From contig NZ_BMWG01000008.1 of the NCBI RefSeq assembly GCF_014651115.1, positions 1 through 64,000 of the forward strand: DNA of 64,000 nt, written 5' to 3'. This document shows, piece after piece, positions 45,269-53,824 of this stretch. Position 1 is the stretch's first letter, and each line of letters opens with the position of its first letter. The notes under the pieces were generated by a model. It was not told the origin of the DNA and ran no database searches. It saw nothing but the letters and a program-made list of their open reading frames with translations. Origin of the DNA: Streptomyces inusitatus (lineage in GTDB: Bacteria; Actinomycetota; Actinomycetes; Streptomycetales; Streptomycetaceae). Position numbers and translations under genes: made by a program.

Positions 45269-47014
45269 GTGCTGTTCGAGGTGTGGGCGCCGAGGGCGAA
45301 GGAGCGGGTCGCGCTGTGGCTGGCGGGCGCGGAGCACCCGATGGCGCCGGTGGCGGGCCGGTCCGGCTGGTGGAGCGCCGAGGCGCCCGCGCCGGAGGGG
45401 ACCCGCTACGGATTCGCCCTGGACGGCGGCCCGGTGCTGCCCGATCCCCGCTCCCGCCGCCAGCCGGAAGGCCCGGACGGCCCCAGCGCGGTGGTGCTCC
45501 CCGACTCGTACGTCTGGCGCAACGAGTGGCCCTGCGGGCCGCTGGCGGGCGCGGTCCTCTACGAGCTGCACATCGGCACCTTCACTCCGGAGGGCACATT
45601 GGACGCGGCGGCCGGCCGGCTCTCGGACGTGGCCGGTCTGGGGGTGACGCACATCGAGCTGATGCCGGTCTGCCCCTTCCCCGGCACACACGGCTGGGGG
45701 TACGAGGGGGTGTCGCCGTGGGCGGTCCACGAGCCCTACGGCGGGCCGGAGGCGCTGAAGCGCTTCGTCGACACGGCCCACGGGCACGGTCTGGGCGTGG
45801 TGCTGGACGTGGTGCACAACCATCTCGGCCCCTCCGGCAACCATCTGCCCGCCTTCGGGCCGTACTTCACCGACGCCCACCGCACCCCGTGGGGCGCGGC
45901 GGTCAATCTCGACGCGCCCGGCTCGGACGAGGTGCGGGCCTATCTGCTGGGCAGCGCGCTGGCCTGGCTGCGGGAGTACCGGTTGGACGGGCTGCGGCTG
46001 GACGCGGTGCACGCGCTCGCCGACGGCAGGGCGCTGACCTTCCTGGAGGAGCTGGCGACGGCCGTCGGCGTGCTCGGCGCGGAGCTGGGGCGGCCGCTGT
46101 TCCTGATCGCCGAATCCGATCTGTGCGACCCCCGGACGACGACGCCGGCGGAGGCGGGCGGCATCGGGCTGCACGCCCAGTGGAACGACGACTTCCATCA
46201 CGCCCTGCACACCGCCCTGACGGGCGAGTCCCAGGGGTACTACGCGGATTTCGCGCGGGCCCCGATGGCGGCGCTCGCCAAGACGCTCACCCGGGCCTTC
46301 TTCCACGACGGCACGTACTCCTCCTTCCGGGGCCGGGTCCACGGCCGCCCGGTGGACCCGGCCCGCACCCCCGCCCACCGTTTCATCGGCTACGCGCAGA
46401 CCCACGACCAGATCGGCAACCGCGCGCTCGGCGACCGGCTCTCCCGGTCCCTGGACCCCGGGACGCTGGCGTGCGCGGCGGCGCTGGTGCTGACGGGCCC
46501 CTTCACGCCGATGCTGTTCATGGGCGAGGAGTGGGGGGCCCGTACCCCCTGGCAGTTCTTCACCGACCACACCGACCCCGGGCTGGCCCGGGCGGTGCGG
46601 GAGGGTCGGCGCGCGGAGTTCGCCGCGCACGGCTGGGCCGTCCTGGACGTGCCCGACCCGCAGGACCCGGCGACCCGCGACCGCTCCTGTCTGGACCGCT
46701 CGGAGCGCTCGCGCGAGCCGCACGCCCGGCTGCTGGCCTGGCACCGTGAGCTGATCGCACTGCGCCGGAGCCATCCGGATCTGAATGATCCGGATCTGGC
46801 CTCGGTAGGGGTGGACCACGACGAGCGGGCGCGCTGGCTCCTGGTGCGGCGGGGCGGGCTGCGGATCGCGGTCAATCTGTCGGACGGCCCGGCGGCGATC
46901 CCGCTCGGCGGGCCCGCGCGGGTGCTGGCGTCCTTCGGGTCGGTGACGGCCCCGGGGGCGGACGGGGTGCTGCGGCCCGCCGCGCGGGCCTGCGCGGTGC
47001 TGGCCGTGGAGTGA
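45269..47014 (+). CDS. treZ: Maltooligosyltrehalose trehalohydrolase
   Basis: 581-residue GH13 enzyme releasing trehalose from the TreY product. N-terminal LFEVWAPRAKERVALWL (carbohydrate-binding domain), LDVVHNHLGPSGNHLPAFGPYF, nucleophile Asp in GLRLDAVHAL, acid Glu in FLIAESDLCDP, and TQTHDQIGNRALGDRL. GTG 45269 follows AGGAAGGGA and starts at the domain edge; ATG 45182 would add 29 low-complexity residues. With glgX and treY it completes the glycogen-to-trehalose route, here split by two unrelated genes. Confidence 0.93.
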   Translation: MLFEVWAPRAKERVALWLAGAEHPMAPVAGRSGWWSAEAPAPEGTRYGFALDGGPVLPDPRSRRQPEGPDGPSAVVLPDSYVWRNEWPCGPLAGAVLYELHIGTFTPEGTLDAAAGRLSDVAGLGVTHIELMPVCPFPGTHGWGYEGVSPWAVHEPYGGPEALKRFVDTAHGHGLGVVLDVVHNHLGPSGNHLPAFGPYFTDAHRTPWGAAVNLDAPGSDEVRAYLLGSALAWLREYRLDGLRLDAVHALADGRALTFLEELATAVGVLGAELGRPLFLIAESDLCDPRTTTPAEAGGIGLHAQWNDDFHHALHTALTGESQGYYADFARAPMAALAKTLTRAFFHDGTYSSFRGRVHGRPVDPARTPAHRFIGYAQTHDQIGNRALGDRLSRSLDPGTLACAAALVLTGPFTPMLFMGEEWGARTPWQFFTDHTDPGLARAVREGRRAEFAAHGWAVLDVPDPQDPATRDRSCLDRSERSREPHARLLAWHRELIALRRSHPDLNDPDLASVGVDHDERARWLLVRRGGLRIAVNLSDGPAAIPLGGPARVLASFGSVTAPGADGVLRPAARACAVLAVE

Positions 47015-47026
47015 GCCCCCGGCGGA

Positions 47027-47980
47027 TCAGGCTCCGCCGCCGCCCCTCAGCCGCTCCAGCAGTTCCTGGAAGTCGTCGCCGACCACGATCCGCAGTCCCT
47101 CGCCGTCCTCCTCGTAGGCGCTGAGCTGGGTCAGCGTGCCGGCGCGCCACCAGTAGACGAAGGGGCTGATCGCGCCCGGGGTGTCGACGTAACCGGTGGC
47201 GGCGAAGGCGGCCATGGCGTTGAGCGCGGGGATCGCGCCCGCGTCCTTGATGACGTGGAAGGCGAGCTGGTGCCGGAAGGGTATCGCCACCAGCGCGCCG
47301 TCCGGGGTCAGCTCCTCCCCGGTGGTCTCGCGGACGACGCTCTCCAGGGTGAGCACCCGGCTCGCGGTGTAGAAGGAGTCGCCGAGGATCACCTCGAAGC
47401 GCATCCCGGCGTCGCCCTTGACGCTCTCGTGTCCCTCGACGGGCAGGCCGCGCAGATTGTAGAGGGCCTGTTCGCGCAGGTAGCGAAGGCTGCCGAGGGG
47501 TTCGAGGGCGTCGTCGGTGAGCATCATGACGCTCTCCGGGAGATCGAGCGCGATGATCTCGTACAGTCCGGGCGCGGGAGAGCGCGCGTAGTCGAAGTTC
47601 TCCGGGTCAAACCCTTCGGAGCCGAGGACCCGGGGGTAGAGCTGGGAGCGGATCTGCTCGGTGGAGAGGGTGTCGAGCGCGGAGGGCGCGTCCATGGTCC
47701 GCAGCACCATGCCGACGTGCCGGCGGACCAGCTCGGGCCAGGCGCGCGGGCCCCGGTCGTCGTTGTGGAGGACGGCGGCGAGGTTGGCGAGGCCGAACTG
47801 CCGGCCGGAGTTGTCGGAGACCATGTCCGGGTGGAGGAGGACTTCGAGGCCCTGTTCGGCGAAGGCCTCGCGGACCAGTGCGCGGAAGCGCGCGCCCTCG
47901 TCGACGGAGAAGTAGGCGAACTCCGGGTCCCGGGGCGCTTCCCGCCCGTCGCGCTTCGGTTTCCGCCGGAACAGCCCCAC
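47027..47980 (-). CDS. Uncharacterised protein, weak resemblance to YtpQ/DUF1444
   Basis: 317-residue soluble protein without signal or membrane segments. The layout (GLANLAAVLHND, RSQLYPRVLG, LYEIIALDLPESVMMLTDDALEPLG, REQALYNLRGLPVEG, ALVAIPFRHQLAFHVIKD) faintly resembles the YtpQ/DUF1444 family, whose function is unknown. GTG 47980 is preceded by AAGGCGG. Convergent with treZ, 12 bp apart. Coding confidence is high; function not assigned. Confidence 0.72.
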   Translation of the reverse strand: MGLFRRKPKRDGREAPRDPEFAYFSVDEGARFRALVREAFAEQGLEVLLHPDMVSDNSGRQFGLANLAAVLHNDDRGPRAWPELVRRHVGMVLRTMDAPSALDTLSTEQIRSQLYPRVLGSEGFDPENFDYARSPAPGLYEIIALDLPESVMMLTDDALEPLGSLRYLREQALYNLRGLPVEGHESVKGDAGMRFEVILGDSFYTASRVLTLESVVRETTGEELTPDGALVAIPFRHQLAFHVIKDAGAIPALNAMAAFAATGYVDTPGAISPFVYWWRAGTLTQLSAYEEDGEGLRIVVGDDFQELLERLRGGGGA

Positions 47981-48109
47981 GTCAATCCGCCTTTCGTTCG
48001 CCCCTGGCCGTTCTTCCGGCCCGGAGCCGCCCCCGGGAGGTCCGCCCCGCCTCGGTCCACCGTCTGTGAGCGTACCCACCCGGGTCCGGTCCACCCCGGT
48101 CAGGGGAGG

Positions 48110-48733
48110 TCAGGGCAGGGTGACGACGAGATCGGCGCGGTCCCTGCCGAGGGCGACCAGCCGGGCGTTGGGTTCGTCGGAGCGGGCCGTCCAGCGCTCG
48201 GCGTGGGCGCGGTCCCTGCCGAAGCGCACCTGGCGGTCGACGAGGCGGCGCACCCGGACCTCCGGGTCGAGTTCCAGGTACCAGACCTCGTCGAGGAGCG
48301 GCCGGACCGCGGACCAGGGGCCGTCGTCGTGGAGGAGGTAGTTTCCCTCGGTGATGACCAGGGGGATCTCCGGCGGTACGGCGACACTCCCCGCGACCGG
48401 CTCCTCCAGTGCGCGGTCGAAGGCCGGGGCGTAGACGGTGACGCCTGGCGCGCGGGCGCGGAGCCGGGCGAGCAGCGCGGTGTACCCGTCGGCGTCGAAG
48501 GTGTCGGGCGCGCCCTTGCGGTCGGCCCGGCCGAGGCGCTCCAGGGTGGCTCCGGCGAGGTGGAAGCCGTCCATCGGGACGAGGGCGGCCCGTCCGTCCA
48601 GCGCCCGGCACAGCCGCTCCGCGAGGGTGGACTTGCCCGCTCCGGGCGCTCCGGCGATGCCCAGGATCCGCCGCCGGCCCGGTACGGCGAGGTCGGCGGC
48701 CCGTGCCAGCAGGCCGGGCGGGAGGGCGGTCAC
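48110..48733 (-). CDS. P-loop nucleoside/sugar kinase-like protein
   Basis: 207-residue kinase of the uridine kinase/pantothenate kinase-like group. Walker A GIAGAPGAGKSTLAERL, then VPMDGFHLAGATLERLGR, the DxxF-type acceptor motif of PanK/PRK-like enzymes, and TEGNYLLHDDGPW, EVWYLELDPEVRVRRLVDR. Often annotated as nucleoside/nucleotide kinase; substrate unknown. Stand-alone gene flanked downstream by 48.1-kb gap and upstream by a repeat element. Confidence 0.86.
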   Translation of the reverse strand: MTALPPGLLARAADLAVPGRRRILGIAGAPGAGKSTLAERLCRALDGRAALVPMDGFHLAGATLERLGRADRKGAPDTFDADGYTALLARLRARAPGVTVYAPAFDRALEEPVAGSVAVPPEIPLVITEGNYLLHDDGPWSAVRPLLDEVWYLELDPEVRVRRLVDRQVRFGRDRAHAERWTARSDEPNARLVALGRDRADLVVTLP

Positions 48734-48771
48734 GCACCCATTGTCCCAGGCCGGGCCGGTAAAACGACAGG

Positions 48772-48981
48772 CCTAGGGAGTGTCTTCGAAGTAGCGTCGT
48801 CCTCCCGTAGGGAGAGTCTGGCGGGGTCTGGTGCGTGCGATCGCAAGGCGGAGGAGGGAGTCGACGCGGTGGGGGTACCTCCCGGGCGAAGCCCAGGGGG
48901 CCGTCGGCGACCGACGACAACGCGGCGAGCGTGCGTGCCAGGGCACGACAGGCAGACGGGACTTCGAAGACACGACCTAGG
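48772..48981. mobile_element. 210-bp MITE-like element with terminal inverted repeats
   Basis: The left end (48772-48792) and right end (48961-48981) are inverted copies over 21 bp with two mismatches, including a perfect 13-bp core GTGTCTTCGAAGT / ACTTCGAAGACAC. Both ends begin with CCTAGG. The interior has no ORF of note and contains a GGGGGTACCTCCC hairpin. This is the form of a non-autonomous miniature transposable element. It lies between two genes without breaking either; the VOC gene starts 8 bp beyond it. Confidence 0.75.
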
Positions 48982-48989
48982 GTGGGGCC

Positions 48990-49385
48990 ATGTCGATGAT
49001 CGCCCTGGTCTCCCTGGTCGTCCGTGAGTACGACGAAGCCATCGCCTTCTACACCGGCGCGCTCGGTTTTGAACTGAGCGAGGACACGCCCCGGCCGGAC
49101 GGCTCCCGGTGGGTGGTGGTGCGGCCGCCGGGGGCGGGTGCGGGGACCGGGCTGCTGCTGGCGCGGGCGAAGGACGAGGCGCAGCGGGGGTGTGTGGGCG
49201 CGCAGACGGGCGGCCGGGTGGGGTTCTTCCTGTACACGGAGGACTTCGCGGGCGATCACGCGCGGATGCTCGCCGCGGGCGTCCGTTTTCTGGAGCGCCC
49301 GCGGCACGAGCCGTACGGCAGTGTCGCGGTCTTCGAGGACCTGTACGGCAACCGCTGGGACCTGCTGGAGCCCGCGGGCTCCTGA
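48990..49385 (+). CDS. VOC-superfamily (glyoxalase-like) protein
   Basis: 131-residue VOC protein: IALVSLVVREYDEAIAFYTGALGFEL, RPDGSRWVVVRPPG, and VAVFEDLYGNRWDLLEPAG, with Glu/His positions suitable for metal binding. ATG 48990. Its start lies only 8 bp after the right end of the repeat element, so its promoter and SD must come from inside the element. Substrate unknown. Confidence 0.87.
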   Translation: MSMIALVSLVVREYDEAIAFYTGALGFELSEDTPRPDGSRWVVVRPPGAGAGTGLLLARAKDEAQRGCVGAQTGGRVGFFLYTEDFAGDHARMLAAGVRFLERPRHEPYGSVAVFEDLYGNRWDLLEPAGS

Positions 49386-49398
49386 GGGAGGGGCCCGG

Positions 49399-49806
49399 TC
49401 AGTCCTTGTCGGGGGTGAGCCGCAGGGAGATGGAGTTGATGCAGTAGCGCTGGTCGGTGGGGGTCGGATAGCCCTCGCCCGCGAAGACGTGGCCGAGGTG
49501 CGATCCGCAGCGTGCGCACCGGACCTCGGTGCGGAGCATTCCGTGGGACCGGTCCTCGATCAGCTCGACCGCGTCGGTGTCCTTGGGGTCGTAGAAGGAC
49601 GGCCAGCCGCAGTGCGAGGGGAATTTGGTGTCCGAGCGGAACAGCTCGGCGTCACACGCCCGGCAGGAGTAGACACCCTCCGTGGTGGTGTCCGTGTACT
49701 CGCCCCGGAAGGCGGGTTCCGTCCCGGCCTGTCGCAGCACCTGGTACTCGGCGGGGGTCAGCTCCTCGCGCCACTGCTCGTCCGGCTTGTCGATGTCGTA
49801 CGCCAT
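49399..49806 (-). CDS. msrB: Peptide-methionine (R)-S-oxide reductase
   Basis: 135-residue MsrB. Two zinc CxxC pairs (SCRACDAE, RCARCGSH), GWPSFYDP and the catalytic Cys in QRYCINSISLRL are all present. It repairs oxidised methionine in proteins. ATG 49806 is the family start; 13 bp downstream of murC, likely co-transcribed. Confidence 0.94.
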   Translation of the reverse strand: MAYDIDKPDEQWREELTPAEYQVLRQAGTEPAFRGEYTDTTTEGVYSCRACDAELFRSDTKFPSHCGWPSFYDPKDTDAVELIEDRSHGMLRTEVRCARCGSHLGHVFAGEGYPTPTDQRYCINSISLRLTPDKD

Positions 49807-49819
49807 GAAAACCGCTTCC

Positions 49820-51226
49820 TCAGCTCGACAGACGGGCGAGGATCTCAGGACCAAGCTCCGTGACGTCACCCGCGCCCATGGTGAGAACGAGATCACCGGG
49901 CTTCGCCATTCCCGCGATCGTCGCCGGGATCAGCGAGGGGTCGCCGACGGGGGTGACGTCCGCGCCCGCCGCGCGGGCCGCCTCGGTGATGAGGGCGCTG
50001 GTGACGCCGGGGATCGGGTCCTCGCGGGCCGGGTAGATCTCCAGGACCAGGGAGGCGTCGGCGAGCGCGAGGGCCTGGCCCATCTCCTTGCCCAGCTCCT
50101 GGGTGCGGGAGAAGAGGTGGGGCTGGAAGACGACCAGCAGCCGGGCGTCCTCGGCCGCGCCCCGCATGGCCTCCAGGTCGGCGATCATCTCGGTGGGGTG
50201 GTGGGCGTAGGAGTCGATGACCTGTACGCCCGCCGCCTCGCCCTTGAGCTGGAGGCGGCGCTTGACCCCGGTGTACTTGCCGAGCGCGGAGGCCAGATTG
50301 TGCGCCGGGACGCCGAGGGCGACTCCGGCGGCGAGCGCGGCCACGGCGTTGTGGGCGTAGTGGCTGCCGGGGACGGAGACGGTGAAGGTCAGGAAGCGGC
50401 CGTCGATGACCACGGTGACCTCGCTGGAGAGTCCGCGCGGGGTGATCTTGTGTACGCGTACGTCCGCTTCGGGGGACTCGCCGTAGGTGACGATCCTCGG
50501 CCCGGACTCCGTCCCGGACCGGGCGCGCAGCCGGGAGGTCAGCTCGACGGCGCCCTGCTGGTCGGCGGAGACGACCAGGGTGCCGCCGGGGACGATCTTG
50601 CCGGTGAAGGTCTCGAAGGACTCGTAGATCTCGTCCATCGAGGCGTAGTTCGCGTGGTGGTCGAGTTCCACGTTGAGGATGATCGCGACCTCGGGGTCGT
50701 ACTTGTGGAAGCTGCGGTCGCTCTCGTCCGCCTCGGCGACGAAGATCTCGCCCTCGCCGTGGCGGGCGTTGGTGCCGGGGCCCTCCAGGTCGCCGCCGAT
50801 GGCGTACGAGGGGTCCAGGCCGAGCGCGGAGAGCGCGACGGCCAGCATGGAGGTGGTGGTGGTCTTGCCGTGGGTGCCCGCGACGGCGATCGGGCGCAGC
50901 CCGGTCATCACGGAGGCCAGCGCGTCGGAGCGGTGGACGACCGGGACGGCGAGTTCGGCGGCGCGCAGCAGCTCGGGGTTGTCGGCGCGGATCGCGCTGG
51001 AGACCACGACGCAGCTTGCGTCGTCGGCGAGGTGCCCGGCCTCGTGTCCGATGTGCACGGTGGCGCCGAGGGCCCGCAGGGCGTCCGCCGTCGGGGATTC
51101 CTTGCTGTCGCTGCCGGCGACGAGCGCGCCGCGCCGGGCGAGGATCTTCGCGATGCCGGACATTCCGGCACCCCCGATGCCGATGAAGTGCGGGCGTTCC
51201 ATGGCGCTGGGGATGGCGGGTGCCAT
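49820..51226 (-). CDS. murC: UDP-N-acetylmuramate--L-alanine ligase
   Basis: 468-residue peptidoglycan ligase. HFIGIGGAGMSGIAKIL (UDP-MurNAc binding Rossmann motif), AVAGTHGKTTTTSML (ATP P-loop), and YAHHPTEM with later FQPHLFSRT are classic MurC landmarks. It adds the first L-Ala to UDP-MurNAc in the cytosol. It stands alone here, outside the main dcw cluster. A 40-bp perfect palindrome lies 37 bp before its start. Confidence 0.95.
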   Translation of the reverse strand: MAPAIPSAMERPHFIGIGGAGMSGIAKILARRGALVAGSDSKESPTADALRALGATVHIGHEAGHLADDASCVVVSSAIRADNPELLRAAELAVPVVHRSDALASVMTGLRPIAVAGTHGKTTTTSMLAVALSALGLDPSYAIGGDLEGPGTNARHGEGEIFVAEADESDRSFHKYDPEVAIILNVELDHHANYASMDEIYESFETFTGKIVPGGTLVVSADQQGAVELTSRLRARSGTESGPRIVTYGESPEADVRVHKITPRGLSSEVTVVIDGRFLTFTVSVPGSHYAHNAVAALAAGVALGVPAHNLASALGKYTGVKRRLQLKGEAAGVQVIDSYAHHPTEMIADLEAMRGAAEDARLLVVFQPHLFSRTQELGKEMGQALALADASLVLEIYPAREDPIPGVTSALITEAARAAGADVTPVGDPSLIPATIAGMAKPGDLVLTMGAGDVTELGPEILARLSS

Positions 51227-51262
51227 GCGTGTGTCTCCAAGGGTGTACGACGGTCGGTGCGG

Positions 51263-51302
51263 CCTCGCCCCGTCGCGGCACCGGTGCCGCGACGGGGCGA
51301 GG
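51263..51302. terminator. 40-bp perfect palindrome upstream of murC
   Basis: Positions 51263-51282 are the exact reverse complement of 51283-51302, centred on ACCGGT. It sits between the stop of the upstream minus-strand gene (51310) and the murC start (51226). It is most simply a very strong terminator for the upstream gene; as cruciform or RNA hairpin (18-bp stem) it would also lie in the murC leader if the genes are co-transcribed. Confidence 0.75.
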
Positions 51303-51309
51303 GCCCAGC

Positions 51310-51780
51310 CTATTCGCTGTGCGCGAAGAGTTTGAGCACCGGTACGCCGACCTTGTGCCGCGCCCGGGAGGCCCAGTCCCGGTGGAAGAACTCCTCCACG
51401 TAGTGCGGCGCGGTCAGCACGATCACCTCGTCGGCCCCCTTCTCGGCCACCAGGGCCGTGAGCCGGTCCAGCGGGTGGGCCTCGACCACCTCTCCCTCCG
51501 CCCGGCAGCCCGCCGCGCGCAGGGCGGCGACGGAGAGTTCCAGGCCTCTTTCGGCGGGCTCCCTGGCCTCGCCGCCCTCTGGTTCCTCGCCCTCGTGGAC
51601 CGCGTCCTTGAGTTCGCCGAGCGCCACGTCGTCGATCGCGCGCAACAGGACGTCCGCCTGGTCCCCGCGAGGTTGCAGCAGCACGATGAACGAGACCGCC
51701 TCTTCCCCGTGCAGGGTGGTGACGAAGTCCACGTCCTCGGGCGTCAGGGGCTTTTCGATCATCAGTACGCTTGTGAACAC
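51310..51780 (-). CDS. Uncharacterised 156-residue actinobacterial protein
   Basis: Soluble protein without clear motif. Alternating beta-alpha pattern (VSFIVLLQPRGDQADVLLRAIDDVALGELKDAV, EVVEAHPLDRLTALVAEKGADEVIVLTAPHYVEEFFHRDWASRARHKVGVPVLKLFA) resembles an open alpha/beta universal-stress-type fold with a C-terminal nucleotide-loop-like stretch, but the ATP motif is absent. Streptomyces homologues have been labelled indole-3-glycerol phosphate synthase; the sequence does not support that. GTG 51780 is used; a TTG lies six codons upstream. Confidence 0.7.
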   Translation of the reverse strand: MFTSVLMIEKPLTPEDVDFVTTLHGEEAVSFIVLLQPRGDQADVLLRAIDDVALGELKDAVHEGEEPEGGEAREPAERGLELSVAALRAAGCRAEGEVVEAHPLDRLTALVAEKGADEVIVLTAPHYVEEFFHRDWASRARHKVGVPVLKLFAHSE

Positions 51781-51885
51781 GTCAGGACCCTTCTGCAAAA
51801 ACCATCCTTCCCCGTGCCCGCACGGGGTCTGCAGAGATAAGTGTGCCCAGTCGAAGCTAACCGGAACGGCAAATTCCGCTGATTG

Positions 51886-52668
51886 TCAGATGCGGTCGTA
51901 GCGAGCGAAAAGGAAGCCCGCCTCCTCCAGGAGCGAGGCCAGCGCGAACCGCTCCGGAACGAGCGCCCCGGGCCCGCCCGCGATCCGCTGGGAGTCCCCG
52001 GCGGTCATGGTGGGCGAGAGGGTCAGACACAGCTCGTCCAGGGTCCCCGAGGCCACGAACTGACCCAGCAGCCTCGGTCCGCCCTCGGTGAGCAGCCTGG
52101 TCAGCCCCAGCCCCGCGAGCGCCGACACCGCCGCCGCCGGATCCACGCCCCGGCCGTCCCCGGCGATCACCACCCGCGCGCCCGCGCGCTCGGCGGCGCG
52201 GACCCGGTCCGCCGGGGCGGCGGCCCCGGTCAGGATCAGGGTCGGCGTCAGCGGCTCGGTGAACAGCGGCAGCGAGAAGTCCAGGTGCAGCGAGGCGCTC
52301 ACCACGGCGATCGCGGGCGCGGGGGTCTGGCCGGCCGCCTTTCTGCGGGCGGCGAAGGCCTCCCGGGCGCGGGCCGGACGGTAACCCTCCAGGCGTACCG
52401 TTTCCGCACCCACCACGACCGCGTCGGCCAGCCCCCGCAGGGTGCCGAAGATGCGCATGTCGGCATCGCCGGACAGCGGCTGCGAGCGGCCGTCGTGCTG
52501 GGCCGCGCCGTCCAGCGAGGAGACCATGTTGGCCCGCAGCCACGCCCCCGGGGTCCGCCCCTGCCCCGGAGCGGTCGCCGGATACGCGTAGGCCTCGGCC
52601 AGCTCGTCGAGGGACCACTCACGGTCGTCGGCGGGTGTCTGGTGGGTCACAGGGAGCAGGCGTCGCAT
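51886..52668 (-). CDS. RibD C-terminal-domain reductase (pyrimidine reductase family)
   Basis: 260-residue protein of the dihydrofolate-reductase-like RibD reductase family. LRANMVSSLDGAAQHDGRSQPLSGDADMRIFGTLRGLADAVVVGAETVRLEGY is the substrate/NADPH core in outline, and LLTEGGPRLLGQFVASGTLDELCLTLSP the C-terminal signature. There is no deaminase half. Such stand-alone proteins may reduce riboflavin intermediates, pterins or unrelated substrates. Divergent from the ZapE-like gene with 36 bp between starts. Confidence 0.86.
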   Translation of the reverse strand: MRRLLPVTHQTPADDREWSLDELAEAYAYPATAPGQGRTPGAWLRANMVSSLDGAAQHDGRSQPLSGDADMRIFGTLRGLADAVVVGAETVRLEGYRPARAREAFAARRKAAGQTPAPAIAVVSASLHLDFSLPLFTEPLTPTLILTGAAAPADRVRAAERAGARVVIAGDGRGVDPAAAVSALAGLGLTRLLTEGGPRLLGQFVASGTLDELCLTLSPTMTAGDSQRIAGGPGALVPERFALASLLEEAGFLFARYDRI

Positions 52669-52704
52669 GGGGGCAGTGTGGCACGCCCCTTACAGTGGGG
52701 AACT

Positions 52705-53784
52705 GTGTCCACCCGTGTTGCAACTGTCATGACCAGCGGCGTTCCGCAGTCACTCTGCGAACGCAGGCCCCACGTCCCCGCCGACCGGCTGGTCCGGGAG
52801 ATGCAGCCGCCACCGCGTTTCGACGCCGTGCGCTTTGACACCTATGTGCCGGACCCGGGGCAGCCGAGCCAGGCGGCGGCGGTCGCCGCCCTCAGCTCGT
52901 TCGCGGCGGGCCTCGGCGGGGCGCACCCGAGCGGCTCGGGCCGCCGCCGGTGGTTCGCGAGGAAGCCCGCCGCACCGGCCGGCCCCCGGGGCGTCTACCT
53001 CGACGGCGGCTACGGCGTGGGCAAGACCCATCTGCTGGCCTCCCTCTGGCACGCCACTCCGGCCGATCCCTCGCTCAAGGCCTTCGGCACCTTCGTCGAA
53101 CTCACCAATCTCGTCGGCGCGCTCGGCTTCCAGGAGACCGTGCGGACGCTGAGCGGACACCGGCTGCTGTGCATCGACGAGTTCGAGCTGGACGACCCGG
53201 GCGACACCGTCCTCGTGTCGAGCCTGCTGAAGAAGCTGGCCGAGGCGGGCGTGGCGCTGGCGGCCACCTCCAACACCCTGCCCGGGAAGCTCGGCGAGGG
53301 CCGGTTCGCCGCCGCCGACTTCCTCCGGGAGATCCAGGGGCTGTCCGCGCACTTCCTGCCGCTGCGGATCGACGGCGAGGACTACCGCCACCGGGGGCTT
53401 CCCGAGGCCCCGGCGCCGTACTCCGACGAGGTGGTCACGAAGACCGCGTACGCCACCGACGGGGCGTCCCTGGACTCCTTCCCCGGGCTGCTGGAGCATC
53501 TGGCGCGGATCCACCCCAGCGGTTACGGAGCCCTCACCGAGGGGCTGAGCACGGTCTGTCTGACCGATGTCGGCCCGGTGCCCGACCAGTCCACCGCACT
53601 GCGGCTGGTCGTCCTGGCCGACCGGCTCTACGACCGGGAGGTTCCGGTGCTCGCGTCCGGTCTCCCCTTCGACAGGCTCTTCAGCGAGGAGATGCTGAAC
53701 GGGGGTTACCGGAAGAAGTACTTCCGGGCGATCTCCCGTCTCACCGCCCTGGCCCGTGACGCGAGGGATCTCCCGGGGCAGTAG
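52705..53784 (+). CDS. zapE: ZapE/AFG1-like ATPase
   Basis: 359-residue AFG1/ZapE ATPase. Walker A is GVYLDGGYGVGKTHLLASLWH and Walker B LLCIDEFELDDPGDTVLV, followed by AATSNTLPGKLGEGRF (sensor) and FDRLFSEEMLNGGYRKKYFRAISRL. ZapE acts at the division site in Gram-negatives; its role in Streptomyces is not settled. GTG 52705 is the longest sensible start; ATG 52729 is equally possible. Confidence 0.85.
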   Translation: MSTRVATVMTSGVPQSLCERRPHVPADRLVREMQPPPRFDAVRFDTYVPDPGQPSQAAAVAALSSFAAGLGGAHPSGSGRRRWFARKPAAPAGPRGVYLDGGYGVGKTHLLASLWHATPADPSLKAFGTFVELTNLVGALGFQETVRTLSGHRLLCIDEFELDDPGDTVLVSSLLKKLAEAGVALAATSNTLPGKLGEGRFAAADFLREIQGLSAHFLPLRIDGEDYRHRGLPEAPAPYSDEVVTKTAYATDGASLDSFPGLLEHLARIHPSGYGALTEGLSTVCLTDVGPVPDQSTALRLVVLADRLYDREVPVLASGLPFDRLFSEEMLNGGYRKKYFRAISRLTALARDARDLPGQ

Positions 53785-53824
53785 GTTCGGGGAGTAAAGC
53801 TTTCCGTCTGAAGGGATTCACACC

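Noticed and set aside
51310..51780. Indole-3-glycerol phosphate synthase label for this protein
   Set aside because: No TIM-barrel or TrpC motifs are seen; length is about half that of TrpC.
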